64,000 bases of DNA from Paracoccus thiocyanatus (GCF_900156255.1 NZ_FTMK01000014.1:36403-100402), one strand, 5' to 3'; shown: positions 17,801 through 26,753, counted from the first letter of the stretch. Notes: generated from the sequence alone by a model not told the origin. Numbers and translations are program-made.

Positions 17801-19225
17801 CGGTCCCTTCCCCTCTGGCCGCGTTCCCTTTCCGGGGGCGCGCTGGGGTTTTCCGAAGCCCGGTTTCGGGCCGGACTTGCCGCCGGGTTTCCCGGACTTG
17901 AAATCGCGCGCGGGCTTGCCTTCGCCACGCGGCTTGAAGCCGCCGTCGGCACGGGGCTTGAAACCGCGCCCTTCCTCGCCCGCCCGGAAATTGGGCTTGC
18001 CGGAACGCTCGTCCCTGTCCCCACCGCTGCGCGCATCATCGCGCCGGGCAAAGGGCGTTCTTTCGCCGTCGTCACGCTTGGCGAATGGCTTGCGATCTCC
18101 ATCCGGGCGCTTGCCAAAGGGCTTGCGCTCGCCATCCTCGCGCCGGGCAAAAGGTTTGCGCTCGCTATCTTCACGCTTGGCAAACGGCTTGCGATCACCG
18201 TCCGGGCGCTTGCCAAAGGGCTTGCGCTCACCATCCTCGCGGCGGGCAAAAGGTTTGCGCTCGCCATCTTCACGCTTGGCAAACGGCTTGCGATCCCCCT
18301 CTTCGCGCCGGGCAAAGGGCTTGCGCTCACCATCCTCGCGCCGCGCAAAAGGTTTGCGATCCCCTTCGCCGCGCGGCCTGCGCGGGCGGGCATCGCCTTC
18401 TTCGGCATGGGCCGCACCGCGTTCGCGGAAGCTGCGCGGCTTTTCCTCGGTCTCGCCGGTCAGAAGACCGCCCAACTGATCGCGCAGCACCTTGCGCTTG
18501 ACCTCGCGGACCTCGTTCTCCTCCAGCCCGGTCAGCTTGAACGGACCGTATCCCACGCGGATCAGCCGGTTCACCATCAGTCCGATATGGGCCATGGCAC
18601 GGCGGATCTCGCGATTGCGTCCCTCGCGGATGCCGACGGTCAGCCAGGCATTGGCGCCCTGCTGGCTGTCCAGGCTGATCTCCATCGGCGCGAATTCCTC
18701 GCCTTCGATGGTGACGCCGCGACGCAGCGGGGCAAAGCTCAGGTCGTTGGGCTGGCCGTTCACCCGCACGCGATAGCGGCGCAGCCAGCCGGTGGTGGGC
18801 AGTTCCAGCCGGCGCTTCAACTCGCCGTCATTGGTCAGAAGCAGCAACCCTTCCGAGTTCAGGTCCAGCCGGCCCACGGTCATTACCCGCGGCAGGTCGC
18901 GCGGCAGGGCGTCGAACACCGTCTGCCGCCCCTTTTCATCCGAATTCGAGGTGACAAGGCCCAAGGGCTTGTAATAAAGCCACAACCTGGTCTGCTGCGG
19001 CTCTTCCAGCGGCTTGCCGTCGACACTGATCCTGTCGGCGGGCGTAACGTCCAGCGCCGGGCTGCCGATCTTTTGCCCGTTTACCGTGACGCGCCCTTCC
19101 AGGATCATGCGCTCGGCGTCGCGGCGCGAGGCGATACCGGCCCGCGCCATCACCTTGGCGATGCGGTCGGCCTGGGGGGCGGGCTGCGGATTGGATCGGG
19201 GGGAATCGGGCGGCGTATCGGTCAT
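17789..19225 (-). CDS. rluB: 23S rRNA pseudouridine synthase, RluB/RsuA family, with long repetitive basic tail
   Basis: 478 residues. An S4 RNA-binding domain (residues about 22-80, RIAKVMARAGIASRRDAERM) and a catalytic domain with the essential Asp in GRLDLNSEGLLLLTND are followed by a non-family tail from about residue 265. Residues 288-397 are ten near-identical 11-residue units of the type GERKPFARRED. The last 81 residues are Gly/Lys/Arg/Pro-rich. RluB isomerises a uridine near the peptidyl-transferase centre; the tail probably binds RNA. An AGGAGA site precedes the ATG at 19225. The same reverse frame remains open far upstream, but that is an antisense reading of tadA and pyc. RluB versus RluE/RluF is judged from the domain start and is less certain. 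Confidence 0.88.
   Translation of the reverse strand: MTDTPPDSPRSNPQPAPQADRIAKVMARAGIASRRDAERMILEGRVTVNGQKIGSPALDVTPADRISVDGKPLEEPQQTRLWLYYKPLGLVTSNSDEKGRQTVFDALPRDLPRVMTVGRLDLNSEGLLLLTNDGELKRRLELPTTGWLRRYRVRVNGQPNDLSFAPLRRGVTIEGEEFAPMEISLDSQQGANAWLTVGIREGRNREIRRAMAHIGLMVNRLIRVGYGPFKLTGLEENEVREVKRKVLRDQLGGLLTGETEEKPRSFRERGAAHAEEGDARPRRPRGEGDRKPFARREDGERKPFARREEGDRKPFAKREDGERKPFARREDGERKPFGKRPDGDRKPFAKREDSERKPFARREDGERKPFGKRPDGDRKPFAKRDDGERTPFARRDDARSGGDRDERSGKPNFRAGEEGRGFKPRADGGFKPRGEGKPARDFKSGKPGGKSGPKPGFGKPQRAPGKGTRPEGKGPRRG
18035..18364 (-). repeat. Ten tandem 33-bp coding repeats in the rluB tail
   Basis: Ten in-frame units of 33 bases encode (G/S)(D/E)R(K/T)PF(A/G)(K/R)R(E/P/D)(D/E). 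Units alternate between ARRED, AKRED and GKRPD variants, a sign of duplication of a two- or three-unit block. Unit number is likely to vary between strains. Confidence 0.92.
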
Positions 19226-19333
19226 GGCAATCTCCTGCGCATCGCTGCGGTGGCAAAGCGGGGGTTCTACGCATAACGCCGCAGGAAGGAAAGCGGTTCT
19301 TGCGTGCGGGCGATGACCGGGCCAAAAGCACGC

Positions 19334-19783
19334 ATGGATTTCGCCTCGCACATGCCCGAAGCGCTTGATGAAGCCCGCGCCGCCGCCCGTCGCGGCGAGG
19401 TGCCGGTCGGCGCGGTCCTGGTCGCGGCCGATGGCACGGTCCTGGCCCGCGCCGGCAACCGCACGCGCGAGTTGCACGATCCGACCGCCCATGCCGAGAT
19501 CCTGGCGATCCGCGCCGCCTGCGCGCGCGCCGGTTCGGAACGCCTGCCGGGCGCGCGGCTTTGGGTGACGCTGGAACCCTGTCCCATGTGCGCCGCCGCC
19601 ATCGCTGCCGCCCGCATCGCGGTGCTTTACTACGGCGCCGACGATCCGCGCATGGGCGGGGTGCGCCATGGCGCGCGGGTCTTCGACCATGCGCAATGCC
19701 ACCATCGCCCCGAGGTCAATGACGGCATTTCGGCAGAAGAATCGCGCCGCCTGCTGCAAGACTTCTTCCGTGAGCGGCGATGA
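19334..19783 (+). CDS. tadA: tRNA-specific adenosine deaminase TadA
   Basis: 149-residue zinc deaminase that converts A34 to inosine in the tRNA-Arg anticodon. The catalytic HAE is at residues 53-55 and the zinc-binding PCPMC at 82-86; the C-terminal helix RRLLQDFFRERR is typical. The ATG at 19334 places the domain start as usual; an in-frame start at 19304 would only add ten unconserved residues. It is divergent from rluB with 108 bases between. Confidence 0.93.
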   Translation: MDFASHMPEALDEARAAARRGEVPVGAVLVAADGTVLARAGNRTRELHDPTAHAEILAIRAACARAGSERLPGARLWVTLEPCPMCAAAIAAARIAVLYYGADDPRMGGVRHGARVFDHAQCHHRPEVNDGISAEESRRLLQDFFRERR

Positions 19784-19876
19784 CATGGGAAAAGCCCGCG
19801 GCAAAGCGTCGCGCGGCGGGCTTGCGCTGCATCGCAGCATGATTAGGATGCCCGCCGGGCGAACAGGGGGGAACCG

Positions 19877-22800
19877 ATGTTCCAAAAGATTCTCATAGCG
19901 AACCGTGGCGAGATTGCGATCCGGGTGATGCGGGCTGCGAACGAGTTGGGCAAGCGCACGGTCGCGGTCTATGCCGAGGAAGACAAGCTGGGCCTGCACC
20001 GCTTCAAGGCGGACGAGGCCTACCGGATCGGGGCGGGGCTGGGGCCGGTGGCGGCCTATCTCTCGATCCCCGAGATCATCCGCGTCGCCAAGCAATCGGG
20101 CGCCGATGCCATCCATCCGGGCTATGGGCTTTTGTCCGAGAACCCGGATTTCGTCGATGCCTGCCAGGCCGCCGGCATCGCCTTCATCGGCCCCTCGGCC
20201 GACACCATGCGGGCGCTTGGCGACAAGGCCTCGGCGCGGCGTGTCGCCATCCAGGCCGGCGTGCCGGTGATCCCGGCGACCGAGGTGCTGGGCGAGGACA
20301 TGGAGGCGATCAGGCAGGAAGCCGCGCAGATCGGCTATCCCTTGATGCTGAAAGCCAGCTGGGGCGGCGGCGGGCGCGGCATGCGGCCGATCATGGGTCC
20401 CGAGGAACTGCCCGAGAAGGTCCGCGAGGGCCGGCGCGAGGCCGAGGCGGCCTTCGGCAATGGCGAAGGCTATCTGGAAAGGATGATCCTGCGCGCCCGC
20501 CATGTCGAGGTGCAGCTTCTGGGCGACGGCCATGGCGGGCTTTACCATCTTTATGAACGCGACTGCACCGTGCAGCGCCGCAACCAGAAGGTCGTGGAAC
20601 GCGCCCCCGCGCCCTATCTGAGCGCCGAACAGCGCGCCGAGGTCTGCGAATTGGCGCTGCGGATCGGCCGCGCGGTGGGCTATCGCAATGCCGGCACCGT
20701 CGAATTCCTGATGGATATGGACAGCCAGCAGTTCTACTTCATCGAGGTGAACCCGCGCGTCCAGGTCGAGCATACCGTGACCGAGGAGGTCACCGGCATC
20801 GACATCGTCCAGGCCCAGATCATGATCGCCGAGGGCGCGACGCTCGCGCAGGCGACCGGCGTCGCCCGGCAAGAGGACGTGCACCTGAACGGCCATGCCC
20901 TGCAATGCCGGGTCACGACCGAGGATCCGCTGAACAGCTTCATCCCCGATTACGGCCGCATCACCGCCTATCGCTCGGCCACCGGCAACGGCATCCGGCT
21001 GGACGGCGGCACCGCCTATGCCGGCGGCGTCATCACCCGCTATTATGACAGCCTGCTGGTCAAGGTCACGGCCCATGCCCAGACCCCGGAAAAGGCCATC
21101 GCCCGCATGGACCGGGCCTTGCGGGAATTCCGGGTGCGCGGGGTGGCCACGAATATCGAATTCGTCATCAACCTGCTCAAGCACCCGACCTTTCTCGACG
21201 ACAGCTATACCACCAAGTTCATCGACACCACGCCGGACCTGTTTGCGTTCCGCAAGCGCCGCGACCGGGCGACGAAGCTCTTGGTCTACCTGGCCGACAT
21301 CACCGTCAACGGCCATCCCGAGACCGCCGGCCGCCCCCTGCCCCCGGCCGAGGCGCGCATCCCCCTGGCCCCCAGGCCCGAGGCCGAGCCGGCACCGGGA
21401 ACGCGGCAACTCTTGGAGCAACAGGGCGCCAAGGCCGTCGCCGACTGGATGCTGGACCAAAAGCGGCTCCTGATCACCGACACCTCGATGCGCGACGGGC
21501 ACCAAAGCTTGCTCGCCACGCGCATGCGCTCGATCGACATGATCCGGGTGGCGCCGGCCTATGCCGCCAACCTGCCCGGCCTCTTCTCGGTCGAATGCTG
21601 GGGCGGCGCCACCTTCGACGTCGCCTATCGCTTCTTGCAGGAATGCCCCTGGCAGCGGCTGCGCGACATCCGGGCGCGGATGCCCAACCTGATGACGCAG
21701 ATGCTGCTGCGCGCCAGCAATGGCGTCGGCTACACAAACTATCCCGACAATGTGGTGCAAAGCTTCGTGGCCCAGGCGGCCCGAACCGGCGTCGACGTGT
21801 TCCGGGTCTTCGACAGCCTGAACTGGACCCCGAACATGCGCGTCGCCATGGATGCGGTGATCGAGGCCGGCAAGATCTGCGAGGGCACGATCTGCTATAC
21901 CGGCGACCTGCTGGACCCCGCGCGCGCGAAATACGACCTGCAATATTACCTGAAGATGGCGCGCGAGCTTCGCGATGCCGGTGCGCATGTGCTGGGGCTG
22001 AAGGACATGGCGGGGCTTTTGAAGCCCGCCTCGGCCGGCATCCTGGTCCGGGCGCTGAAAGAGGAAATCGGCCTGCCGGTGCATTTCCACACCCATGACA
22101 CCGGCGGCATTGCCGGCGCCTCGATCCTGGCCGCGGCCGCGGCCGGGGTGGATGCGGTGGACTGCGCCATGGATGCGCTGTCGGGCAATACTTCGCAGCC
22201 CTGCCTGGGCTCGGTGGTCGAGGCGCTGCGCCTGACCGAGCGCGACACCGGGCTGGATATCGCCGCCATCCGCCGGATCAGCAATTACTGGGAGGCGGTG
22301 CGCGAACATTACGCCGCCTTCGAAAGTGGCCTTCAGGCACCGGCCTCGGAGGTCTGGCTGCACGAGATGCCGGGCGGCCAGTTCACCAATCTCAAGGCCC
22401 AGGCGCGCAGCCTGGGACTGGAAGAGCGCTGGCACGAGGTGGCCCAGGCCTATGCCGAGGTGAACCGGATGTTCGGCGACATCGTCAAGGTCACGCCCAG
22501 TTCCAAGGTGGTGGGCGACATGGCGCTGATGATGGTGGCGCAGGGGCTTTCGCGCCAGCAGGTCGAGGACCCGGCGGTCGAGGTCTCCTTCCCCGACAGC
22601 GTCGTCGACATGATGCGCGGCAACCTGGGCCAGCCGCCCGGAGGCTGGCCCGAGGCCTTGCAGAAGAAGGTGCTGAAGGGCGAGCCTGCCCTGACCACCC
22701 GCCCCGGCGCGGCCATGGCGCCGGTGGATATCGAGGCCACCCGCGCCGAACTGGTCGAGCAACTGGAAGGCAAGGCGGTCGATGACGAGGACCTGAACGG

Positions 22801-23311
22801 CTACCTGATGTATCCCAAGGTGTTTTTGGACTACATGGGCCGGCACCGGCAATACGGCCCGGTCCGGGTGCTGCCGACGCGGGCCTTCTTCTACGGCATG
22901 GAGCCGGGCGAGGAGATCGAGGCCGAGATCGACCCCGGCAAGACGCTGGAGATCCGGCTGCTGACCGTGGGCGACACCGACGAGACCGGCGAGGTCAAGG
23001 TGTTCTTCGAACTCAACGGCCAGCCGCGGGTGATCCGGGTGCCGAACCGCCTGGTGAAATCGCAATCCGCCGCCCGTCCCAAGGCCGATCCGGCGAACGA
23101 GGGCCATATCGGCGCGCCGATGCCCGGCGTCGTCGCCTCGGTCGCGGTCGCCCAGGGGCAAAAGGTCAATCCCGGCGACCTGCTTCTGACCATCGAGGCG
23201 ATGAAGATGGAAACCGCCATCCACGCCGACAAGGCCGGGGTGGTCAAGGCGCTGCACGTCAGACCGGGAGAGCAGATCGACGCAAAGGACCTGCTCATCG
23301 AAATGGAATAG
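19877..23311 (+). CDS. pyc: Pyruvate carboxylase
   Basis: 1144-residue single-chain biotin enzyme that makes oxaloacetate from pyruvate and bicarbonate (anaplerosis, gluconeogenesis from lactate or pyruvate). Biotin carboxylase is at residues 1-450 (KILIANRGEIAIRVMRAA, ATP-grasp with KASWGGGGRGM). The carboxyltransferase starts near 530 with TDTSMRDGHQSLLATRMRS. The biotinyl domain ends the chain with AMKM, the biotinylated Lys being residue 1110. Length matches alpha4 pyruvate carboxylases. A GGGGGGA site lies upstream of the ATG. It lies just outside the sox cluster; a mechanistic link is not shown. Confidence 0.97.
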   Translation: MFQKILIANRGEIAIRVMRAANELGKRTVAVYAEEDKLGLHRFKADEAYRIGAGLGPVAAYLSIPEIIRVAKQSGADAIHPGYGLLSENPDFVDACQAAGIAFIGPSADTMRALGDKASARRVAIQAGVPVIPATEVLGEDMEAIRQEAAQIGYPLMLKASWGGGGRGMRPIMGPEELPEKVREGRREAEAAFGNGEGYLERMILRARHVEVQLLGDGHGGLYHLYERDCTVQRRNQKVVERAPAPYLSAEQRAEVCELALRIGRAVGYRNAGTVEFLMDMDSQQFYFIEVNPRVQVEHTVTEEVTGIDIVQAQIMIAEGATLAQATGVARQEDVHLNGHALQCRVTTEDPLNSFIPDYGRITAYRSATGNGIRLDGGTAYAGGVITRYYDSLLVKVTAHAQTPEKAIARMDRALREFRVRGVATNIEFVINLLKHPTFLDDSYTTKFIDTTPDLFAFRKRRDRATKLLVYLADITVNGHPETAGRPLPPAEARIPLAPRPEAEPAPGTRQLLEQQGAKAVADWMLDQKRLLITDTSMRDGHQSLLATRMRSIDMIRVAPAYAANLPGLFSVECWGGATFDVAYRFLQECPWQRLRDIRARMPNLMTQMLLRASNGVGYTNYPDNVVQSFVAQAARTGVDVFRVFDSLNWTPNMRVAMDAVIEAGKICEGTICYTGDLLDPARAKYDLQYYLKMARELRDAGAHVLGLKDMAGLLKPASAGILVRALKEEIGLPVHFHTHDTGGIAGASILAAAAAGVDAVDCAMDALSGNTSQPCLGSVVEALRLTERDTGLDIAAIRRISNYWEAVREHYAAFESGLQAPASEVWLHEMPGGQFTNLKAQARSLGLEERWHEVAQAYAEVNRMFGDIVKVTPSSKVVGDMALMMVAQGLSRQQVEDPAVEVSFPDSVVDMMRGNLGQPPGGWPEALQKKVLKGEPALTTRPGAAMAPVDIEATRAELVEQLEGKAVDDEDLNGYLMYPKVFLDYMGRHRQYGPVRVLPTRAFFYGMEPGEEIEAEIDPGKTLEIRLLTVGDTDETGEVKVFFELNGQPRVIRVPNRLVKSQSAARPKADPANEGHIGAPMPGVVASVAVAQGQKVNPGDLLLTIEAMKMETAIHADKAGVVKALHVRPGEQIDAKDLLIEME

Positions 23312-23312
23312 G

Positions 23313-23338
23313 AAAAAGGGCGCCGAAAGGCGCCCTTC
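23313..23338. terminator. Terminator between pyc and soxT
   Basis: AAGGGCGCC-GAAA-GGCGCCCTT, a 9-bp stem with a GNRA tetraloop between the two convergent genes. The T-tract is on the minus strand (TTTTT), so it best serves the leftward soxT transcript. Confidence 0.75.
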
Positions 23339-23361
23339 CAGCCGTGGGTCTGGCGGGCGGG

Positions 23362-24411
23362 CTAATCCACGGCCTTCTGGAAACCGCCGATCAGGTGGCG
23401 CAGGCCGAACGCAGCACCGGCAATGATCGCCGCCAGCGTCACCGGGCCGGACCAGGCCATGGCGGCGAAGGCGGTGATCCCCTGGCCGATGGTGCAGCCC
23501 ATGGCCACCACGCCGCCTGCCCCCATCAGCGCCGCGCCGCCGACCTGGCGGCCGAGTTCGCGCGGATCCTCGCAGGCTTCCCATTTGAACAGGCCGCGGA
23601 TCATCGAGCCGATCAAGGCCCCGGCCATCACCCCCACCACCGAACCCACCGAAAAGGTGATCCCGCCCGCCGTCGCGGTCATCAGGAAAATCAGCGTCCG
23701 GCCGACCGGCGCGGTGAAGGACGGCCCTTCGATCTGGACCGCGCCCAGGCTTTGGTCGTAAAGCCAGCTTGTTCCGAAAAAGCACCAGGTGATCGCCAGC
23801 CCGGCCGCAACGCCCCAGGCGATCATGCCCGGCCGGGCGCGCAGCGGCGCATGGCCCAGCCCCCAGGCCAGGGCCGCAAGGCCGACCAGCGCCGCCGTGA
23901 CCGCAGCCGGCACCCCCAGCAGGCCCAGGTCGTGCAGGATACCTTGCGGCCCGGTGGCCTCGGGCTGGGGAAACAGCAGCACCCGCAGCGGCGCCAGCGG
24001 CCCGGAAAGCACGATGAAGCCGACGATGGCCATCACCACCACCACGACCAGCGAGCGCAGATCGCCGCTGCCAAAGCGCACCAGCGCGCCGAAACCGCAA
24101 TTGCCGGCCATGGCCATGCCATAGCCAAAGACCAGCCCGCCGATGATCGAGGCCAGCGGATTCCACTGGATGGTGTGATGAAAGCTGTTCTCAATCTCGA
24201 TCCAGCCGGCCATCGCCAGGCCCTGGGTCGTCAGGATCGCCACGCCCAGCACGACGCCCCAAAGCCGCAGCCGGCGGGAATCCTTGCCATAGACCGCCGA
24301 TTCCAGCGCCCCGAGCGTGCAGAAATCACCCAGCCGGGCGGAAAGCCCCAGCACGATGCCACCCGCCAGGCCGACCAGCGCCGCAAGCACTCCATAGGGC
24401 AGTTCGTCCAT
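23362..24411 (-). CDS. soxT: SoxT-like YeeE/YedE family sulfur-compound transporter (copy 1)
   Basis: 349-residue integral membrane protein with about nine hydrophobic helices and two copies of the YeeE/YedE motif, each with a conserved Cys in a half-helix (MAMAGNCGFGALVRFGSGDLR and VAMGCTIGQGITA). E. coli YeeE imports thiosulfate; SoxT proteins near sox genes are thought to move sulfur compounds, perhaps the SoxR signal. The ATG at 24411 has GGAGAGA four bases upstream. It lies 64 bases after soxR on the same strand, so a soxS-soxR-soxT unit is likely. A paralogue lies at 37914-38975. Confidence 0.85.
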   Translation of the reverse strand: MDELPYGVLAALVGLAGGIVLGLSARLGDFCTLGALESAVYGKDSRRLRLWGVVLGVAILTTQGLAMAGWIEIENSFHHTIQWNPLASIIGGLVFGYGMAMAGNCGFGALVRFGSGDLRSLVVVVVMAIVGFIVLSGPLAPLRVLLFPQPEATGPQGILHDLGLLGVPAAVTAALVGLAALAWGLGHAPLRARPGMIAWGVAAGLAITWCFFGTSWLYDQSLGAVQIEGPSFTAPVGRTLIFLMTATAGGITFSVGSVVGVMAGALIGSMIRGLFKWEACEDPRELGRQVGGAALMGAGGVVAMGCTIGQGITAFAAMAWSGPVTLAAIIAGAAFGLRHLIGGFQKAVD

Positions 24412-24475
24412 CACATCTCTCCATTTCCAGCGGAAGCCGTTCCCCATGGCGCGCCGGCATCATCCGTCCGCAGGA

Positions 24476-24808
24476 TCAGCAATCCGTCCCGAACAGCTTT
24501 TTCAGAACCGTCAGCAAGTCAACGACCTTGGGATCCAGGATCGAATAAAAGATCGTCTGCCCATCGCGCCGCGCGCTTACCAGCCCTTCGTGGCGCAGCC
24601 GGGCAAGCTGCTGGCTGACCACCGCCTGGCGCGAGGACAGCAGGTTTTCCAGCTCCGTCACGCTTTTCGGACCGCTCATCAGATAGCACAGAATCATCAG
24701 CCGGCCATCATGCCCCAGCGCCTTGAGAAAGGTCGAGGCCTCGGTCGCGGCCTTTACGAGCGCGTCGAAATCGGTCTGCTGTTCCGGTTCCGGCCGGATG
24801 TTCTCCAT
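24476..24808 (-). CDS. soxR: Sulfur-sensing ArsR-family repressor SoxR
   Basis: 110-residue winged-helix protein. The recognition helix region is RQAVVSQQLARLRHEGLV. Two cysteines only: Cys41 in the second helix (RLMILCYL) and Cys110 at the C-terminus (LFGTDC). This pair matches the BigR/SqrR type of ArsR proteins, which sense persulfide by forming a tetrasulfide bond. In P. pantotrophus SoxR represses the sox operon until thiosulfate is present. I chose ATG at 24808; a TTG at 24817 is possible. It is expressed leftward after soxS. Confidence 0.92.
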   Translation of the reverse strand: MENIRPEPEQQTDFDALVKAATEASTFLKALGHDGRLMILCYLMSGPKSVTELENLLSSRQAVVSQQLARLRHEGLVSARRDGQTIFYSILDPKVVDLLTVLKKLFGTDC

Positions 24809-24912
24809 ACCGCCCAAGGCTGATCCCCATTCCTTCCGGTCCCTAAATGCCGGTTACGACGGCGGGCGGCAACCGAATCCAAAGGATGGGGCCAATTTAT
24901 CGCAGGCGGATG

Positions 24913-25314
24913 TCAATGCGCCGTTTCGGTCCCGGCAATCAGCCGCGCCAGCAGCGGCCAGAAGAAATCCTCGCCCGGATAGCCTTCCAGGCGCCCCGCC
25001 TCGACATTGCCGTCCAGCAGCACGAAGGTCGGGGTGAATGTGACGGGCCGGTCCAGTTCCAGTTCGGGCGGAACCGGATCGCGAAATTGCAGGCGCCGGA
25101 GCGGGGCGGCCTTGCCCTCGTCGGTCAGGGGATATTGCGGCGCGATCTCGGCGTCCCAGCGCGCGCAATAAATGCAGCCGGGCTGTTCGAACATCAAAAG
25201 CCGCAACTCGGCCGCAGCCGCGCCCCAGCTTCCAGCCAGCAGCACGAGCAGCGCCGCGAACCAGGGGCCGGACAACTGTTTCAGTCGAAAGGATTGACGG
25301 CAGAATTTGTACAT
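24913..25314 (-). CDS. soxS: Periplasmic thioredoxin SoxS
   Basis: 133 residues. A signal peptide (FAALLVLLAGSWGAAAAE) leads a thioredoxin-fold protein with redox motif Cys47-IY-Cys50 and the cis-Pro region FTPTFVLLDG. SoxS keeps the SoxY carrier thiol reducible and supports full sox expression, as known from P. pantotrophus. It is divergent from soxV. The start codon lies inside a 20-bp palindrome, so the usual ribosome binding site is poor and the start is slightly uncertain. Confidence 0.9.
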   Translation of the reverse strand: MYKFCRQSFRLKQLSGPWFAALLVLLAGSWGAAAAELRLLMFEQPGCIYCARWDAEIAPQYPLTDEGKAAPLRRLQFRDPVPPELELDRPVTFTPTFVLLDGNVEAGRLEGYPGEDFFWPLLARLIAGTETAH

Positions 25315-25330
25315 AGGAATATTCTAATGT
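25311..25330. promoter_or_regulatory. Candidate SoxR operator in the soxS-soxV intergenic region
   Basis: ACATAGGAATATTCTAATGT, symmetrical at 16 of 20 positions, centred between soxS and soxV. It overlaps the soxS start. SoxR of P. pantotrophus is known to act on the soxS-soxV and soxW-soxX regions, which fits this position. Confidence 0.6.
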
Positions 25331-25385
25331 AACGCGAACCGCCGGGCAAGCACCGGCAGGCCGGCAGGCAGCAAGGGAGAGGCCG

Positions 25386-26123
25386 ATGCTTGACGTGACC
25401 TATGGCGGGGCGGCGCTGGCCGGGCTGCTGTCCTTTCTTTCGCCCTGCATCCTGCCGATGGTGCCCTTTTACCTGTCTTACATGGCCGGTGCATCGGTGC
25501 GCGAATTGCGCGACGGCGGCACCATCGCGCCGGGTGCGCGCCAGCGCATGGTGCTGCGCGCCCTGGCCTTTGCGCTAGGCGTGACGACGATCTTCCTGCT
25601 GCTGGGGCTGGGCGCCACGGCACTGGGCAAGGCGTTCGCGCAATGGAAGGAAACCCTGTCCTGGGTGGCGGCAGGCGTGCTGATCCTGTTCGGCCTGCAT
25701 TTCCTGGGGGTGCTGCGCATCGGCCTGTTATACCGCGAGGCGCGGGTCCAGACCGAGGCCAAGCCCTCGACCCTGATCGGCGCCTATGTGATGGGGCTGG
25801 CCTTCGGCTTTGGCTGGACGCCTTGCGTGGGCCCGGCGCTGGCCGCTATCCTGATGGTGGCTTCGGGGATGGGGGATCTGTGGCGCGGCGGGCTGCTTTT
25901 GGTGGTCTACGGGCTGGCGATGACGCTGCCTTTCGTGCTGGCCGCGTTTTTCGCCGCGCCCTTCCTTGGCTGGGTGGCGCGTCACCGCGCGCTGATGGGC
26001 CATGTCGAAAAGGCCATGGGCGTCATGCTGATCCTGTTCGGCATCCTGATCGCCACCAATTCCGTGAACGCCATCGCCGACTGGATGATTCGCAACTTCG
26101 ACTGGACCTCCACGCTCAAGTGA
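25386..26123 (+). CDS. soxV: CcdA/DsbD-type membrane electron carrier SoxV
   Basis: 245 residues, six transmembrane helices of the CcdA family with the two redox cysteines in SFLSPCILPMVPF (Cys21) and FGWTPCVGPALAA. SoxV passes reducing equivalents from cytoplasmic thioredoxin to the periplasmic SoxW and, in effect, to SoxYZ. It is the first gene of the rightward sox operon; soxW follows after 13 bases. A GGGAG site lies nine bases before the start. Confidence 0.94.
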   Translation: MLDVTYGGAALAGLLSFLSPCILPMVPFYLSYMAGASVRELRDGGTIAPGARQRMVLRALAFALGVTTIFLLLGLGATALGKAFAQWKETLSWVAAGVLILFGLHFLGVLRIGLLYREARVQTEAKPSTLIGAYVMGLAFGFGWTPCVGPALAAILMVASGMGDLWRGGLLLVVYGLAMTLPFVLAAFFAAPFLGWVARHRALMGHVEKAMGVMLILFGILIATNSVNAIADWMIRNFDWTSTLK

Positions 26124-26136
26124 AAGGAACCCGACC

Positions 26137-26697
26137 ATGAAACCGATCCGCGCCCTGGCCGCCTGTCTGATGCTGGCGGCCACCCCCGCAATGGCGGTCG
26201 ATCTTGGCGATGACGGGCTGCACAAGCCCACCTGGCTGCGCGAGACCTTCAAGGACCTGCGCGAGGATCTGGCCGACGCCAATGCCGAGGACAAGCGCCT
26301 GCTGGTCATCGTCGAGCAGCGCGGCTGCATCTATTGCGCCGAGATGCACGAGAAGATCTTTCCCGATCCCGAAATCGACGCGATGATTCGCGACAACTAC
26401 TTCGTCGTGCAGATGAACCTGTTCGGCGATGTCGAGGTTACGGATTTCGACGGCACCGTGCTTTCGGAAAAGGACATGGCAGTGCGCTGGGGCGTCATGT
26501 TCACGCCCACGATGATCTTCCTTCCCGAAGAGGTGGCACCGGACCAGACCGCCGCGCAGGCCGCGGTGGCGCTGATGCCGGGGGCCTTCGGCAAGGGCAC
26601 GACCGGCGCCCTGCTGGCCTGGGTCCGCGACCATGGCTATGAAAACGGCGAACATTTCCAGAAATTCCTGGCCCGGCAGCTTCAGCAGAATGACTGA
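26137..26697 (+). CDS. soxW: Periplasmic thioredoxin SoxW
   Basis: 186 residues with a signal peptide (CLMLAATPAMA), thioredoxin-like fold, redox motif Cys64-IY-Cys67 (EQRGCIYCAEM) and a cis-Pro in MFTPTMIFLP. Its electron donor is SoxV. It is the second of three periplasmic or membrane thiol proteins in the cluster, with SoxS and SoxV. The 114 bases after its stop hold the soxX promoter. Confidence 0.92.
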   Translation: MKPIRALAACLMLAATPAMAVDLGDDGLHKPTWLRETFKDLREDLADANAEDKRLLVIVEQRGCIYCAEMHEKIFPDPEIDAMIRDNYFVVQMNLFGDVEVTDFDGTVLSEKDMAVRWGVMFTPTMIFLPEEVAPDQTAAQAAVALMPGAFGKGTTGALLAWVRDHGYENGEHFQKFLARQLQQND

Positions 26698-26720
26698 TCC
26701 CCGGAGCCTGGCCCCGGCCG

Positions 26721-26753
26721 ACACAAAATATTCAAAAATTGCTATATTTATGT
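26721..26753. promoter_or_regulatory. AT-rich candidate SoxR operator upstream of soxX
   Basis: An AT-rich block with ATATTC at 26728-26733, the reverse of the GAATAT found in the soxS-soxV site, and outer ACA...TGT ends. The position, soxW-soxX, is one where SoxR control is known in P. pantotrophus. Confidence 0.5.

Noticed and set aside
18035..18364. Regular 33-bp repeats considered as a CRISPR array
   Set aside because: Units are contiguous without spacers and in frame with rluB.
17789..24166. Reverse frame open for 2125 codons, continuing from rluB through tadA and pyc
   Set aside because: Only the 17789-19225 part is a real gene. The rest is antisense to pyc and tadA and shows no domain; high GC content with third-position bias keeps this frame free of stops.
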